Part shown: positions 26,531 through 35,908 of the stretch, one piece after another
How the letters are laid out: the number at the start of each line of letters is the position of its first letter
How positions within the stretch are numbered: position 1 is the first letter of the stretch
NCBI GenBank assembly: GCA_029987115.1
Contig: DALTWK010000009.1
Coordinates: 1-59,146, forward strand
Direction: 5' to 3'
DNA: 59,146 bases
Origin: Methanocorpusculum sp.
GTDB taxonomy: Archaea; Halobacteriota; Methanomicrobia; Methanomicrobiales; Methanocorpusculaceae
Position numbers and translations under genes: made by a program
Notes under the pieces: model-generated
What the model was told of the DNA's origin: nothing
Databases searched by the model: none
Seen by the model: the letters and a program-made list of their open reading frames with translations, nothing else

Positions 26531-28213
26531 ATGACCGAATCGGCACCACACAACATGACGAACTATGAGGAGACGTACTCCAAGTTCTCTATTGCCGTTC
26601 CGGAGTACTACAACTTCGCATATGATGTTGTAGACGCATGGGGCAAAAAAGACCGCAATAAACTTGCGATGATCTGGACGAACCAGGAAGGAGAAGAGAA
26701 ATACTTCACTTTCCGTCAGTTCACCAACCTCTCCAACCAGGTTGCCAATATGATGTTCAAGCAGAACATCAACAAAGGAGACCGTGTTATGATTCTCCTC
26801 CCACGCGTACCGGAATGGTGGACATTCGCACTTGCCGCCATAAAGGTAGGTGCAGTATTCTGCCCGTCTCCGGTGATTCTCACACCGCACGACCTGGAAT
26901 ACAGAATCAACCGCGGAAAATTCAAGATGATTGTCACCGACCAGGAGAACCTCTGGAAGATTCAGGAGATTGAACAGAACTGCCCCAACCTGAAGATTAA
27001 GTTCCTGATTGACGGTGACTGCGACGGATGGATTAATTACCAGAAAGAACTGGTCTATCCGGCAAAAGCATCAACCAAGCTCAATCCGTTTGTGCAGAAA
27101 ATCAGAACAAAATCATCTGACCCGATGCTCATCTTCTTCACCTCGGGAACCAGCGCAAACCCGAAGATGGTGCTGCACACCCACTCCTACCCGCTCGGAC
27201 ACATTGTCACCGGTAAATTCTGGTATGACCTTACCGAGACCGATCTCCACTTCACCGTAGCAGATACCGGATGGGGAAAATCGTCCTGGGGTAAATTCTA
27301 TGGTCCGTGGGTTATGGGAGCCTGCGTATTCGTCTATGATTACCGTGGAAAATTCAATGCAACGGAACTTCTTCCGCTCATCGAAAAGTATGAAGTAACC
27401 ACGTTCTGCGCTCCGCCGACCATCTACCGCATGCTCATCCTCGCAGATTTAAGCACATTTGACTTCTCTGAACTGCGCCACTGTGTCTCCGCCGGCGAAA
27501 CCCTGAATCCTGAAGTTAACCGCGTCTGGGAAGCAGGAACCGGTCTAAAAATCCATGAAGCATACGGCCAGACGGAAACCGTTGTCGCTATTGCAACCTT
27601 CCCCTGTCTGGAACACCGCCCGGGTTCCATCGGAAAACCGTCACCGGGATGGAAGATTGAACTGCACGATGAAAATGGCAATCAGGTTCCTGTAGGAGAA
27701 GAAGGAAAGATTGCCATCAGTACCAAAGATCCGTCACCGGTTGGTCTCTTCAAAGAATATTTAGATGATCCGGAAGCAACCGCAGCCACCTTCGTCGGAG
27801 ACTGGTACTATTCCGGTGACAAAGCAAGAATGGATGAAGACGGATACTTCTGGTTCATGGGAAGAGATGATGACATCATCAAATCATCCGGATACCGCAT
27901 CTCCCCGGCAGAAGTAGAATCTGCGCTGATTGAACACCCGGCTGTCAAGGAATCTGCGGTTGTCGGAAGCCCCGATCCGATTCGCGGAGTCATTGTAAAG
28001 GCATTCGTCATCTTAAAAGACGGTTGGGAACCGTCAACGGAACTTATCAAAGAACTGCAGACGCACGCCAAAAGAAGAACAGCACCGTACAAATACCCGC
28101 GTGCAATTGAATTTGTCACTGAACTGCCAAAAACAATCTCCGGCAAAGTCAGAAGAGTGGAACTGCGTGACCGCGAAATCAAGCGATACCAGGAACTCCA
28201 CAACGACGACTAA
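26531..28213 (+). CDS. AMP-forming medium-chain acyl-CoA synthetase
   Basis: This enzyme activates a carboxylic acid to acyl-AMP and then acyl-CoA. 560 residues from the ATG at 26531; earlier in-frame codons read into the promoter. Visible motifs are FFTSGTSANPKMVLHTH (P-loop, about 173), YGQTETVV, the YYSGDKARMDEDGYFWFMGRDDDIIKSSGYR hinge and C-terminal KTISGKVRR with the catalytic lysine. It is closest in type to mammalian ACSM enzymes and methanogen MacsA. A TATA-like TTTATGTTTATT lies about 35 bases upstream. Confidence 0.87.
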   Translation: MTESAPHNMTNYEETYSKFSIAVPEYYNFAYDVVDAWGKKDRNKLAMIWTNQEGEEKYFTFRQFTNLSNQVANMMFKQNINKGDRVMILLPRVPEWWTFALAAIKVGAVFCPSPVILTPHDLEYRINRGKFKMIVTDQENLWKIQEIEQNCPNLKIKFLIDGDCDGWINYQKELVYPAKASTKLNPFVQKIRTKSSDPMLIFFTSGTSANPKMVLHTHSYPLGHIVTGKFWYDLTETDLHFTVADTGWGKSSWGKFYGPWVMGACVFVYDYRGKFNATELLPLIEKYEVTTFCAPPTIYRMLILADLSTFDFSELRHCVSAGETLNPEVNRVWEAGTGLKIHEAYGQTETVVAIATFPCLEHRPGSIGKPSPGWKIELHDENGNQVPVGEEGKIAISTKDPSPVGLFKEYLDDPEATAATFVGDWYYSGDKARMDEDGYFWFMGRDDDIIKSSGYRISPAEVESALIEHPAVKESAVVGSPDPIRGVIVKAFVILKDGWEPSTELIKELQTHAKRRTAPYKYPRAIEFVTELPKTISGKVRRVELRDREIKRYQELHNDD

Positions 28214-28277
28214 TTCTTCCTTTTTTTAATCAACTCTAACAAGAAGACTTATCCCCCAATTCCGTGTAATAGTAGGT

Positions 28278-28835
28278 ATGGGATTTGAGATTGAAATCAA
28301 GGTCAGAGTCAAGGCACTCGAACCAATTGAAGAGAAACTCATTGCAAATAAGGCGGAACTGATTGCCGATCAGGATGAACACGACATCTACTTCAACGCC
28401 CCGCACAAGGATTTCGCACAAACGGATGAAGCGCTCCGGCTCAGATATGTGGAAAACCAGAAATGTGGAAAAATAATGCCGCCGTGCATCACCTACAAAG
28501 GAGCAAAAGTCGGACGGGAAGGATTCAAAGCACGCGAGGAAATAATAGTTGACCTGTCCTCGGGAGAAGAATTTGCGGTAATGCTGGAACGGTTAGGATT
28601 CCGTAAGACTGCAGACGTCAATAAGCACCGTAAAATCTACCAGGTCCCCGATGCCATCGTTACCCTGGATTATCTGGAAGGAGTCGGTGTCTTCTCCGAA
28701 ATAGAGGCTGCAGCAGGACTCTCGGAAGAAGAATCGGTTGCCGTCATCGATAGAATTGCGGCAATGGCCGGCATCGAAGGAGAACGGTTGACAAAATCCT
28801 ATCTGGAAATCGTTCTCGACGAGAAAAAAGACTGA
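28278..28835 (+). CDS. cyaB: Class IV adenylate cyclase/CYTH-domain protein
   Basis: 185 residues of the CYTH triphosphate-tunnel fold. It opens with the EIEIKVRV motif (three alternating acidic residues) and continues with DIYFNAP, EALRLRYV, TYKGAKVGREGFKAREEI and a final VTLDYLEGVGVFSEIEAA. Archaeal members called CyaB often act as thiamine- or inorganic triphosphatases, so cyclase activity is not assured. Confidence 0.83.
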   Translation: MGFEIEIKVRVKALEPIEEKLIANKAELIADQDEHDIYFNAPHKDFAQTDEALRLRYVENQKCGKIMPPCITYKGAKVGREGFKAREEIIVDLSSGEEFAVMLERLGFRKTADVNKHRKIYQVPDAIVTLDYLEGVGVFSEIEAAAGLSEEESVAVIDRIAAMAGIEGERLTKSYLEIVLDEKKD

Positions 28836-28904
28836 GACAGACTCAGAAATCCGAATCTCTTTTTTTCACGAAACAAATACAAAAAAATATAGTGATACCT
28901 GAAA

Positions 28905-29516
28905 TTAGTTGATTTCAGACATATCGGTGGATTCAGCTAAATCAATTGCTTCTCCAAGCGTATCTTCCTGAAGAGTGGATGCCATTTTTTCCGTTAAATC
29001 ACGGTCTTCCATGACATCCCGGATACGAGCAAGATAGGGGTCAAGCGTAGTATCATCGCGCATCTCGATAACGTGGCGGTATTCACGAAGCGTGGTTGGA
29101 GAGACACCGAGCTTTTCTGAAATCTCCTTCATCGTCATATCAGATTCCATATATTTTTTCAAATCATTTGAATCAAACGGCATATTGAAATCCATATCTC
29201 TGAACAGTTTCAGCTGAACACGTGCACGTGCAACAGTTTTGGAGAGTTTGTCGTCACCAAGTTCACGGGCAATTTCCGTATCATTCTTTCCGGCATGGAA
29301 AGCAGTGATGAGACGGGCAAGCTGAATCGGTTCCAGTTTTGTCTTGAAAGAGTCACGAGACTGAATTTCACGCATGATAAGAGCAATTTCACGCTCAACT
29401 GCATCCTGATCGCGAAGAGTTCCGTGAAGAGTCTTGCGCGGTTCGACAATTTTTGTCTTCTGCGTCATCTTCGAGAACAGATTCAGTAAATCCTGTTGTT
29501 TTTTCTTTGGTGCCAT
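28905..29516 (-). CDS. Predicted archaeal HTH regulator
   Basis: 203 residues. A Lys-rich N-terminus is followed by two helix-turn-helix-like segments: LARLITAFHAGKNDTEIARELGDDKLSKTVARARVQLKLFRDMD (about 66-110) and KKYMESDMTMKEISEKLGVSPTTLREYRHVIEMRDD (about 118-153). The layout recalls sigma-like or conditioned-medium-induced archaeal proteins. I do not recognise the family firmly. It is strongly predicted to bind DNA; the target is unknown. Confidence 0.6.
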   Translation of the reverse strand: MAPKKKQQDLLNLFSKMTQKTKIVEPRKTLHGTLRDQDAVEREIALIMREIQSRDSFKTKLEPIQLARLITAFHAGKNDTEIARELGDDKLSKTVARARVQLKLFRDMDFNMPFDSNDLKKYMESDMTMKEISEKLGVSPTTLREYRHVIEMRDDTTLDPYLARIRDVMEDRDLTEKMASTLQEDTLGEAIDLAESTDMSEIN

Positions 29517-29678
29517 ATCTGAAAAATTCCTATTGTGACTATTCCAACAAAATCACTTTGAAACCATATAAGGATTATGTATTGCGCGCGGAAGATGAAT
29601 CAAAATACACGCGGGAGGAAAATCCTTATTATCCTACAAAGCGATTTGTTACCCCTTTTGCACGCTTGAAAAAAAAGA

Positions 29679-31172
29679 TTAGTGGCGGAAATGACGCACA
29701 CCGGTGAAAACCATGGCAATGCCAAGCTCATCCGCCTTTGCAAGAACCTCAGCATCGCGGATGGATCCTCCCGGCTGAATCAGTGCAGTTGCACCAGCGG
29801 CTGCTGCTACTTCCAAGGTATCTGCAAACGGCAGGAATGCATCGGATGCGACGACCGTTCCTTTCATCGTTCTGCCGAACTCTGCTGCTTTTTCAATGGC
29901 AATCTGTGCCGAGTTCACACGGTTCATCTGACCAACACCGATTCCAACGGTTTCTGTCTTGTTCGCATAAATGATTGCATTGCTTTTTGCGTATTTGACG
30001 ACCTTCCAGGCAAGTTTGAATGCTTCCATTTCATCGGCGGTTGGAGCACGCTTGGAGACAACTTTCCAGTCCTCGGTGTATTCCGGTGTTCTCTGAACCA
30101 GAACACCGCCATCAATGGTCCGGAGTTCATCTGCCGGAACTGCCGGCGGCAAAATCAGAAGACGCATGTTCTCTTTGGTCTTTGCCATTTCAACTGCAGC
30201 CGGAGTAAAAGACGGAGCAACCAGAACTTCAACAAAGGTGGAGCAAATTTCCTTCATGACATCTACATCAACTTCAGTGCTCATGGCAACAATGGAGCCG
30301 TAGGCAGAAACCGGGTCAACCTCACGTGCTTTGATGTAAGATTCAAGCTGGTTCGTTCCGAGAGCAACACCGCACGGATTATTGTGTTTCACAATTACTG
30401 TTGCAAAACCTTCGAGTTCACGGCAAAGGGATACTGCTGCATGGACATCGAGATAGTTGTTGTAGGACATCTCTTTTCCCTGCATTGAATTCTGACCGGC
30501 GATGCCGGTTGTACCATAGACGGCGGCTTTCTGATGCGGGTTTTCTCCATAGCGGAGAATACGGCCATTCTGATACTGAACCGTGTAGGTGTCCGGGAAT
30601 TCTTTGCCCATACCCTGCAGATAGTTGGAGATGGCTGCGTCATATGCTGCAGTACGGGTGAATGCCTTGGTTGCAAGCTTTAAGCGCTGTTCATAGGTGG
30701 TGCCGCCATTTTCAACTGCTGCTATGACTTCTGCATAATCAGACGGGTCAACAATAACGGTGACGTCTTTGAAGTTCTTGGATGCGGCGCGAATCATTGC
30801 CGGTCCGCCGATATCAACATATTCAATTAAATCTTCCAGCGGGAGGTTCTTCTTCGACATCTCTTCAAATGGGTAGAGATTGACACAGAGAATATCAATT
30901 CCTTCAATGCCGTGTTCCTTCATGACACCGTCATCTTTTCCGCGGCGTCCGAGAAGACCGCCATGAACCTTCGGGTGGAGCGTCTTAACACGGCCGTCCA
31001 TCATTTCCGGAAAACCAGTGTATTCAGAAACATCTTTTGCAGGAATTCCTGCTTCACGGAGTGTCTTTGCAGTTCCGCCGGAACTGAGAATTCCAATATT
31101 TTTTGCAGCGAGGGCACGTGCCAGATCAACAATACCGGTCTTGTCCCATACTGAGAGCAACGCAAGCGTCAT
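29679..31172 (-). CDS. purH: Bifunctional AICAR formyltransferase/IMP cyclohydrolase
   Basis: Catalyses the last two steps of IMP synthesis. 497 residues. The N-terminal cyclohydrolase domain has LLSVWDKTGIVDLARAL, SSGGTAKTLREAGIP and MDGRVKTLHPKVHGGLLGRR. The C-terminal transformylase has YGENPHQKAAVY, KHNNPCGVALG and the final ALIQPGGSIRDAEVLAKADELGIAMVFTGVRHFRH. A TATA-like ATTAAATACAC lies about 28 bases before the ATG, suggesting a leaderless message. Confidence 0.96.
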   Translation of the reverse strand: MTLALLSVWDKTGIVDLARALAAKNIGILSSGGTAKTLREAGIPAKDVSEYTGFPEMMDGRVKTLHPKVHGGLLGRRGKDDGVMKEHGIEGIDILCVNLYPFEEMSKKNLPLEDLIEYVDIGGPAMIRAASKNFKDVTVIVDPSDYAEVIAAVENGGTTYEQRLKLATKAFTRTAAYDAAISNYLQGMGKEFPDTYTVQYQNGRILRYGENPHQKAAVYGTTGIAGQNSMQGKEMSYNNYLDVHAAVSLCRELEGFATVIVKHNNPCGVALGTNQLESYIKAREVDPVSAYGSIVAMSTEVDVDVMKEICSTFVEVLVAPSFTPAAVEMAKTKENMRLLILPPAVPADELRTIDGGVLVQRTPEYTEDWKVVSKRAPTADEMEAFKLAWKVVKYAKSNAIIYANKTETVGIGVGQMNRVNSAQIAIEKAAEFGRTMKGTVVASDAFLPFADTLEVAAAAGATALIQPGGSIRDAEVLAKADELGIAMVFTGVRHFRH

Positions 31173-31234
31173 ATGTTATACATGGTACGCAAAGTGTATT
31201 TAATCCACCCTTTAGCAGACGAAAGCGAATCGAA

Positions 31235-32452
31235 TCAGCGGATTAATGCGAGAATTGCAGATTTTGCATCCGGAACGCACACTGCACCGCGAGATATGAG
31301 TTTTTCACGGATTTTCACCGCATCCCCATGAGTGAAATCCTCAAAATTACCGATGAGATAAATCGGGGTTTTAGTTTCCAAAAGGAGACGAATGTTTTCG
31401 ATGTTGCCCCGGCCAATCTGCATATCTGAAACGATAACTGCATCAGAGGCATCAACCAGTTCCCGCACTTTTCGGACAGAATCTTCACTCAGCGCGGAAA
31501 ATGGCGGTTCCAATACAGTCTCAATACCGAGAATACGGGCATACTCAGCATCAGTATCATTGGTTGCAAGAGCGCCGGCGGTAACAGTGAAACCGTGAAC
31601 CAATAACGAAGGAAAAATCTGTGCACCGCGACCTCCTCCGGAAATAACATGAACCTTCTTAAACCCTTCACCACCCGGAAATCCATATTGCGGAACCATA
31701 TACGGCCGACCGGTTATCGGGTGAGGATACACCATCATTCTTACGGAAAACGTCTGATAAATCTGTTCTGTGGTGAGAATATCCTCCGGTTTTCCGACAG
31801 ACTGAATTTCCCCATGATCCATCAGAACAAGCCTGTCGCAGAAATAGGAGGCAAGATTCAAATCATGCAGGACACTGACCACCGTAATTTCCGGCGTCAG
31901 ACTGCGGACTAATTCCAGAATTTCAATCTGATGAGCAATATCGAGATGGTTCGTCGGCTCATCCAGCAGGAGAATCTTCGGCTGCTGGGCAAGCGTCTTT
32001 GCTATCATAACCCGCTGATGCTCGCCTCCGGACAAATCAGTAATCAGGCGGTCTTTCAAGTGCAGCGTATTGGTATCTTCCATCGCCTTATCGGCAATGG
32101 CATAATCATCTGCAGACAACGGCTGCAGCCGTTTGAGATGCGGATTCCGTCCCATCAGAACCACATCTTTAACGGTAAACGAAAAGGCCGACTCGCTTTG
32201 CTGATTGACACATCCGAGCTCACGGGCAAAACCCTTCGGCGAATAAGAAGAGAGTTCCTCCCCGTTTACATAGACAACACCGGTGTCGGGTTTCAGAATG
32301 CGGGTCATTGTTCGGAGAAGCGTTGTTTTTCCGCTGCCGTTCTGACCGAGGATGCCGAGAAATTCTCCTTTTTCGATAGATAATGAAAGATCTGCAATGA
32401 CCTTGTGTTCCGCATAGCCGACCGAGAGGTTCGTCACATCAATTGCTTTCAT
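31235..32452 (-). CDS. btuD: Cobalamin-type ABC importer ATPase with extra C-terminal domain
   Basis: 405 residues. The first about 255 are a FecE/BtuD-type ATPase: Walker A GQNGSGKTT (about 37), signature LSGGEHQR (about 140), Walker B ILLLDEPTNHLD (about 159), H-loop SVLHDLNLA. An additional domain of about 140 residues follows (KKVHVISGGGRGAQIF... to the end), Rossmann-like in look and seen in some archaeal BtuD proteins. Its start overlaps the permease stop. The neighbouring cobY fits a B12 interest, but metal-chelate import is also possible. Confidence 0.8.
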   Translation of the reverse strand: MKAIDVTNLSVGYAEHKVIADLSLSIEKGEFLGILGQNGSGKTTLLRTMTRILKPDTGVVYVNGEELSSYSPKGFARELGCVNQQSESAFSFTVKDVVLMGRNPHLKRLQPLSADDYAIADKAMEDTNTLHLKDRLITDLSGGEHQRVMIAKTLAQQPKILLLDEPTNHLDIAHQIEILELVRSLTPEITVVSVLHDLNLASYFCDRLVLMDHGEIQSVGKPEDILTTEQIYQTFSVRMMVYPHPITGRPYMVPQYGFPGGEGFKKVHVISGGGRGAQIFPSLLVHGFTVTAGALATNDTDAEYARILGIETVLEPPFSALSEDSVRKVRELVDASDAVIVSDMQIGRGNIENIRLLLETKTPIYLIGNFEDFTHGDAVKIREKLISRGAVCVPDAKSAILALIR

Positions 32453-33396
32453 GAACGCGACCTCCTGCGAAGCAGATAGATAAAGAACGGTGCTCCGAAG
32501 AATGCGGTAACAATACCTACCGGAATCTCCGTCGGAAGACAGCGTGACAGGGTATCAGCCAGAACAAGCAGAAGCGCTCCGGCAAGCATTGATGCAGGAA
32601 TCAGAATCTTGTGATCCGGACCGGTCAGCAGACGAACGATGTGCGGAATAATAAGTCCGACAAATCCAATACATCCTCCGATAGACACTGCAATTGCGGT
32701 AATGAAAGCTGAAATCAAAAGAAGCCAGCGTTTGGTCTTCTCGGTAGAGATTCCCATATGCACCGCCTCCTCTTCTCCCAGACTTAAGATGTTCATATCG
32801 CGGGAGAAAAAGAGTAAAACAAACGATCCGGCAAGAATAAGGAGTCCAAGCAGCACATCATCCCAGTAGACATTCCAGAGACCCCCCATGGTAAAGAACA
32901 TAATCTGCTGGAGACTGTGGCCGGATATATACACACAAAATGACAGCAACGCAGACAGCAGAAACGACATGGCAATACCAGTCAGAAGAAGGGTTTCTAC
33001 TGACACACGGCCTTTTCTCCTCGATGCAAAGTAGACAATCATTGTTGAGAGGATTGCTCCGATAAAAGCAAGAAGCGGAGTGAACAGACCGCCCAGGAAA
33101 ACAATGGAGACAGCAGCACCTAAAGAACCGCCGGAACTGGTGCCAAGGAGATATGGATCAGCCATCGGATTCCGGAAAAGACCCTGCATGGCACATCCGG
33201 CTGCGGCAAGACCTGCACCGACCATAACCGCCCCGATAATTCTTGGAAGGCGGACATCGAAGATGAGACTCCCCACCAACTCGCTGGAGTAATTAAATAT
33301 TTCAAATCCTGAAATACCGAAGCAAAGGGCTAAGCCCATTGCTAGAAGAAGGATGCCAGCAAGTAGCGGAATCAGCAGTATCGGACGTTTCAACAT
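32449..33396 (-). CDS. btuC: FecCD/BtuC-family ABC importer permease
   Basis: 315 residues with about nine to ten membrane helices. Family landmarks are VRLPRIIGAVMVGAGLAAAGCAMQGLFRNPMADPYLLG, then GISTEKTKRWLLLISAFITAIAVSIGGCIGFVGLIIPHIVR and LPTEIPVGIVTAFFGAPFFIYLL. It forms the channel for the ATPase encoded next. No binding-protein gene is adjacent; the one at 48040 or one elsewhere may serve it. Confidence 0.88.
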   Translation of the reverse strand: MLKRPILLIPLLAGILLLAMGLALCFGISGFEIFNYSSELVGSLIFDVRLPRIIGAVMVGAGLAAAGCAMQGLFRNPMADPYLLGTSSGGSLGAAVSIVFLGGLFTPLLAFIGAILSTMIVYFASRRKGRVSVETLLLTGIAMSFLLSALLSFCVYISGHSLQQIMFFTMGGLWNVYWDDVLLGLLILAGSFVLLFFSRDMNILSLGEEEAVHMGISTEKTKRWLLLISAFITAIAVSIGGCIGFVGLIIPHIVRLLTGPDHKILIPASMLAGALLLVLADTLSRCLPTEIPVGIVTAFFGAPFFIYLLRRRSRS

Positions 33397-33438
33397 ATTG
33401 TAAAAATAATTTGTAGTTAAATCAATTTTAATGTATTG

Positions 33439-33897
33439 TTACAGAGGAAGCGAGGTAACAACAGCACGTTTGAAATCGGTTCTTCCGCAGGGGAGTTCTT
33501 CCTCAAAATCGGATGTTTCCTTTACAATGTATTTTACTCCATTAGAAACACCGGCAGGATGACAGAGTGGGTAATATCTGCAGTACTCTTCATCGCAGAA
33601 CGATTCATACACGATACGCGTCCGACTTTTTGCTTTGTCGGCGGGAAGAAGAATCTCGATATCCGCGTCAACGACATTTACAGCCAGAGCGCTGTCTTCA
33701 TGTAGCAAGCAGGCATGTTTTGCTGGGCGGACCGCAACAACGGTGTACCGGCGACCGGCACGCAATTTCGTATTGTGACATACTTTGAAAACTTTGCAGG
33801 ACTGACATTCCGGAGCCGGGCCGCAGTAAACAAAGTCAGCCCCTTCTTTCGCAAGTGAAGACCCGACAATCGTGACAATGGTTTCTTCAGAAATCAT
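33439..33897 (-). CDS. UPF0179 family protein
   Basis: 152 residues of an archaeal family of unknown function. Two cysteine groups are visible: CGPAPECQSCKVFKVC (about 25-40) and CDEEYCRYYPLC (about 101-112), suggesting an iron-sulfur or zinc site. Its ATG overlaps the egsA stop by four bases, so it is translated with egsA. Confidence 0.85.
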   Translation of the reverse strand: MISEETIVTIVGSSLAKEGADFVYCGPAPECQSCKVFKVCHNTKLRAGRRYTVVAVRPAKHACLLHEDSALAVNVVDADIEILLPADKAKSRTRIVYESFCDEEYCRYYPLCHPAGVSNGVKYIVKETSDFEEELPCGRTDFKRAVVTSLPL

Positions 33898-34991
33898 GCC
33901 CCATCCTCGGTATCGTAAAGCGCCGCAACCGCTTTTTTCACTTGCTCTTCGGTAAGTTCTTCATCAAAGATAGTGTAGCGTTCCGGACGGATTTCATGAG
34001 CGCGAAGGACTGCATCCACCACGAGATCATCAGGTAACCCAAGTTCCCGCGGCGTTGTCGGAGCGCCAATCATACGCAAGGCATCGCGAATCTTCTTCCA
34101 GTCTCCGCCGTGGAGATACATGCTGATGATGGAACCAAGACCGCATGCCTCCCCGTGAAGCGCCTTATCCGGTGCGGTCTGTTCAAGAATATGAGCAAAC
34201 TTGTGTTCTCCTCCCGATGCCGGACGGGAACTGCCGGCAACACTCATCGCAACACCGGATACGAAAAGCGCCTTCATGACAATCCAAATTGCATTCTCAT
34301 CGAAGTTCCGAATCTCTTCGGCACTTTCTACCATGAGTTCGGCGGCGATCATAGAAAGTGTCATGGCATACTGGCTGATCTTCTCTCCATTCTTCTTGTT
34401 TGAAAGATCCCAGTCGAGAACCGCGGTGTAGTTTGCAACCATGTCCGCATATCCTGCGGCGGTCAGGCGGCGGGGTGCATCAGCAAGAATACCGGTATCT
34501 GCAACAATAGCCAGCGGCGGGTGGGCTGCCACGCTGATACTCCCTTTGTCGGTATGAATCGATGCACGGGAGGAAGTAATGCCGTCGTGCGATGCGGCGG
34601 TCGGAACACTGATGAATTGAATATCCAGATTATAGGAGACGATTTTTGCAATATCGATAACACGCCCTCCGCCAACTGCGACAATAAGAACAGAATTCAA
34701 AGCCTTGGCGTGATTGGCAACCCGAGTTACTTCTTCATACGTAATTTCGCCGACAATAAGCGATGTCGCATCATACCCACTGTCAGTCAGAAGAGTCAGA
34801 ACACGGACACCTACCGTCTGCATAGTGGTCTTTCCGGATATTACCAGAACAGGTCCCTGAAGACAGGTGTCAGCAACAACTGCCGGAAGCTGCGATAATA
34901 CATCGTGTCCTACGACAACATCACGGGGAAGCTGAATCCAACGGGACTTATCAAAGTATTTATTCTTGAGAATGCTATTATTATCATCCAT
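33894..34991 (-). CDS. egsA: Glycerol-1-phosphate dehydrogenase
   Basis: Makes sn-glycerol-1-phosphate, the backbone of archaeal lipids. 365 residues from the ATG at 34991; ten extra upstream codons belong to the promoter. Visible features are IVAVGGGRVIDIAKIVSY (NAD binding, about 105-122), ISVPTAASHDGITSSRAS, and the zinc ligands in SGGEHKFAHIL and HGEACGLGS. A minus-strand TGATAAATATCA at 35010-35021 is placed for a leaderless message. Its start codon lies three bases from that of the opposite gene. Confidence 0.94.
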   Translation of the reverse strand: MDDNNSILKNKYFDKSRWIQLPRDVVVGHDVLSQLPAVVADTCLQGPVLVISGKTTMQTVGVRVLTLLTDSGYDATSLIVGEITYEEVTRVANHAKALNSVLIVAVGGGRVIDIAKIVSYNLDIQFISVPTAASHDGITSSRASIHTDKGSISVAAHPPLAIVADTGILADAPRRLTAAGYADMVANYTAVLDWDLSNKKNGEKISQYAMTLSMIAAELMVESAEEIRNFDENAIWIVMKALFVSGVAMSVAGSSRPASGGEHKFAHILEQTAPDKALHGEACGLGSIISMYLHGGDWKKIRDALRMIGAPTTPRELGLPDDLVVDAVLRAHEIRPERYTIFDEELTEEQVKKAVAALYDTEDGA

Positions 34992-35021
34992 AATATGCTC
35001 ACAATCGATGATATTTATCAA
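34953..35021. promoter_or_regulatory. Face-to-face promoters inside the opposing coding regions
   Basis: The start codons of egsA (CAT at 34989-34991) and the DUF63 gene (ATG at 34995-34997) are separated by AAT only. The TATA element for DUF63, GTATTTATT (about 34956-34964), lies inside egsA. The one for egsA, GATATTTATC on the plus strand (about 35009-35018), lies inside DUF63. Both spacings, about 25-35 bp, fit leaderless transcripts. Confidence 0.6.
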
Positions 35022-35852
35022 TGGTTTGTCGGTCTGGAAAGTTCAAACTACACCGTCATCCAGACAATCCTTTATGCATTATTAGTTCTCATTGGATTGT
35101 ATATACTTTATTGGTGGGTCAAACGTCAGAAACTGCCAATAGATACGGCGTTTGTCTTATCATCAATAACATACGTTATCTGGGGAGGGTTACTACATGT
35201 TGTTTATGATGTGGAATACATCAAACCGGATCACGGAAGTATTCTCAGAGTACTCCTGACAACTCCACAGGTATACATTCTTGTGATGATTATCGGTCTT
35301 CTGGTACTCTTTGTTTCCTTCAAACTGCAGCAGAAGAAAATCATTCTGACCTATGTAAAACCATTTGCCGGATTCGGGGTAGCTGCATGTGTCATAACAC
35401 TCGGGTATCTTGCCTTTGTCGGGATTACCGGACTCAAATTCGACATAGTGGTGATTCTTGCCGTTCTCGCTATGGCGGCTGCGGCAACAGCGGCACTCTG
35501 GGCACTGATGCGGTATGTCTTCCGCTGGAAGTATGTTTCCCATCCTCTGTACATCTGTCTTATAGCAAGCCACTTTATTGATGCAGCTGCTACATCCTAT
35601 GCCCTTGAACTGCATCCGATGCACTACATCGAACAGCATGTATTAGGCGGTGCACTGATAGACATCACCGGAACAGCTTTCATCATGTTCGCGCTGAAAG
35701 CGGTTATTCTCATACTTGCCATCTGGGTGCTGGAGAAACTGCGCACCGATGAGAAACTCACCATTATCTGGTATCTGGTTATCTTCGTGATGATGATTGT
35801 CGGGCTCGGACCGGGAATCCGCGACCTGATACGGGCAGTTCTCTGGATATAA
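34995..35852 (+). CDS. DUF63 family membrane protein
   Basis: 285 residues, with eight or so predicted membrane helices. It matches the archaeal DUF63 family: WGGLLHVVYDVEYI (about 58-71), the charged SFKLQQKK loop, and ASHFIDAAATSYALELHPMHYIEQHVLG (about 190-217) with conserved His, Asp and Glu. The function is unknown. The strict head-to-head pairing with the membrane-lipid gene egsA suggests, but does not prove, a membrane-lipid link. Confidence 0.85.
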   Translation: MLTIDDIYQWFVGLESSNYTVIQTILYALLVLIGLYILYWWVKRQKLPIDTAFVLSSITYVIWGGLLHVVYDVEYIKPDHGSILRVLLTTPQVYILVMIIGLLVLFVSFKLQQKKIILTYVKPFAGFGVAACVITLGYLAFVGITGLKFDIVVILAVLAMAAAATAALWALMRYVFRWKYVSHPLYICLIASHFIDAAATSYALELHPMHYIEQHVLGGALIDITGTAFIMFALKAVILILAIWVLEKLRTDEKLTIIWYLVIFVMMIVGLGPGIRDLIRAVLWI

Positions 35853-35908
35853 CCAACCTCTTTTTCAAAACTTGACTTTTATCTACCAGACACGCCAATA
35901 GTATAAGC

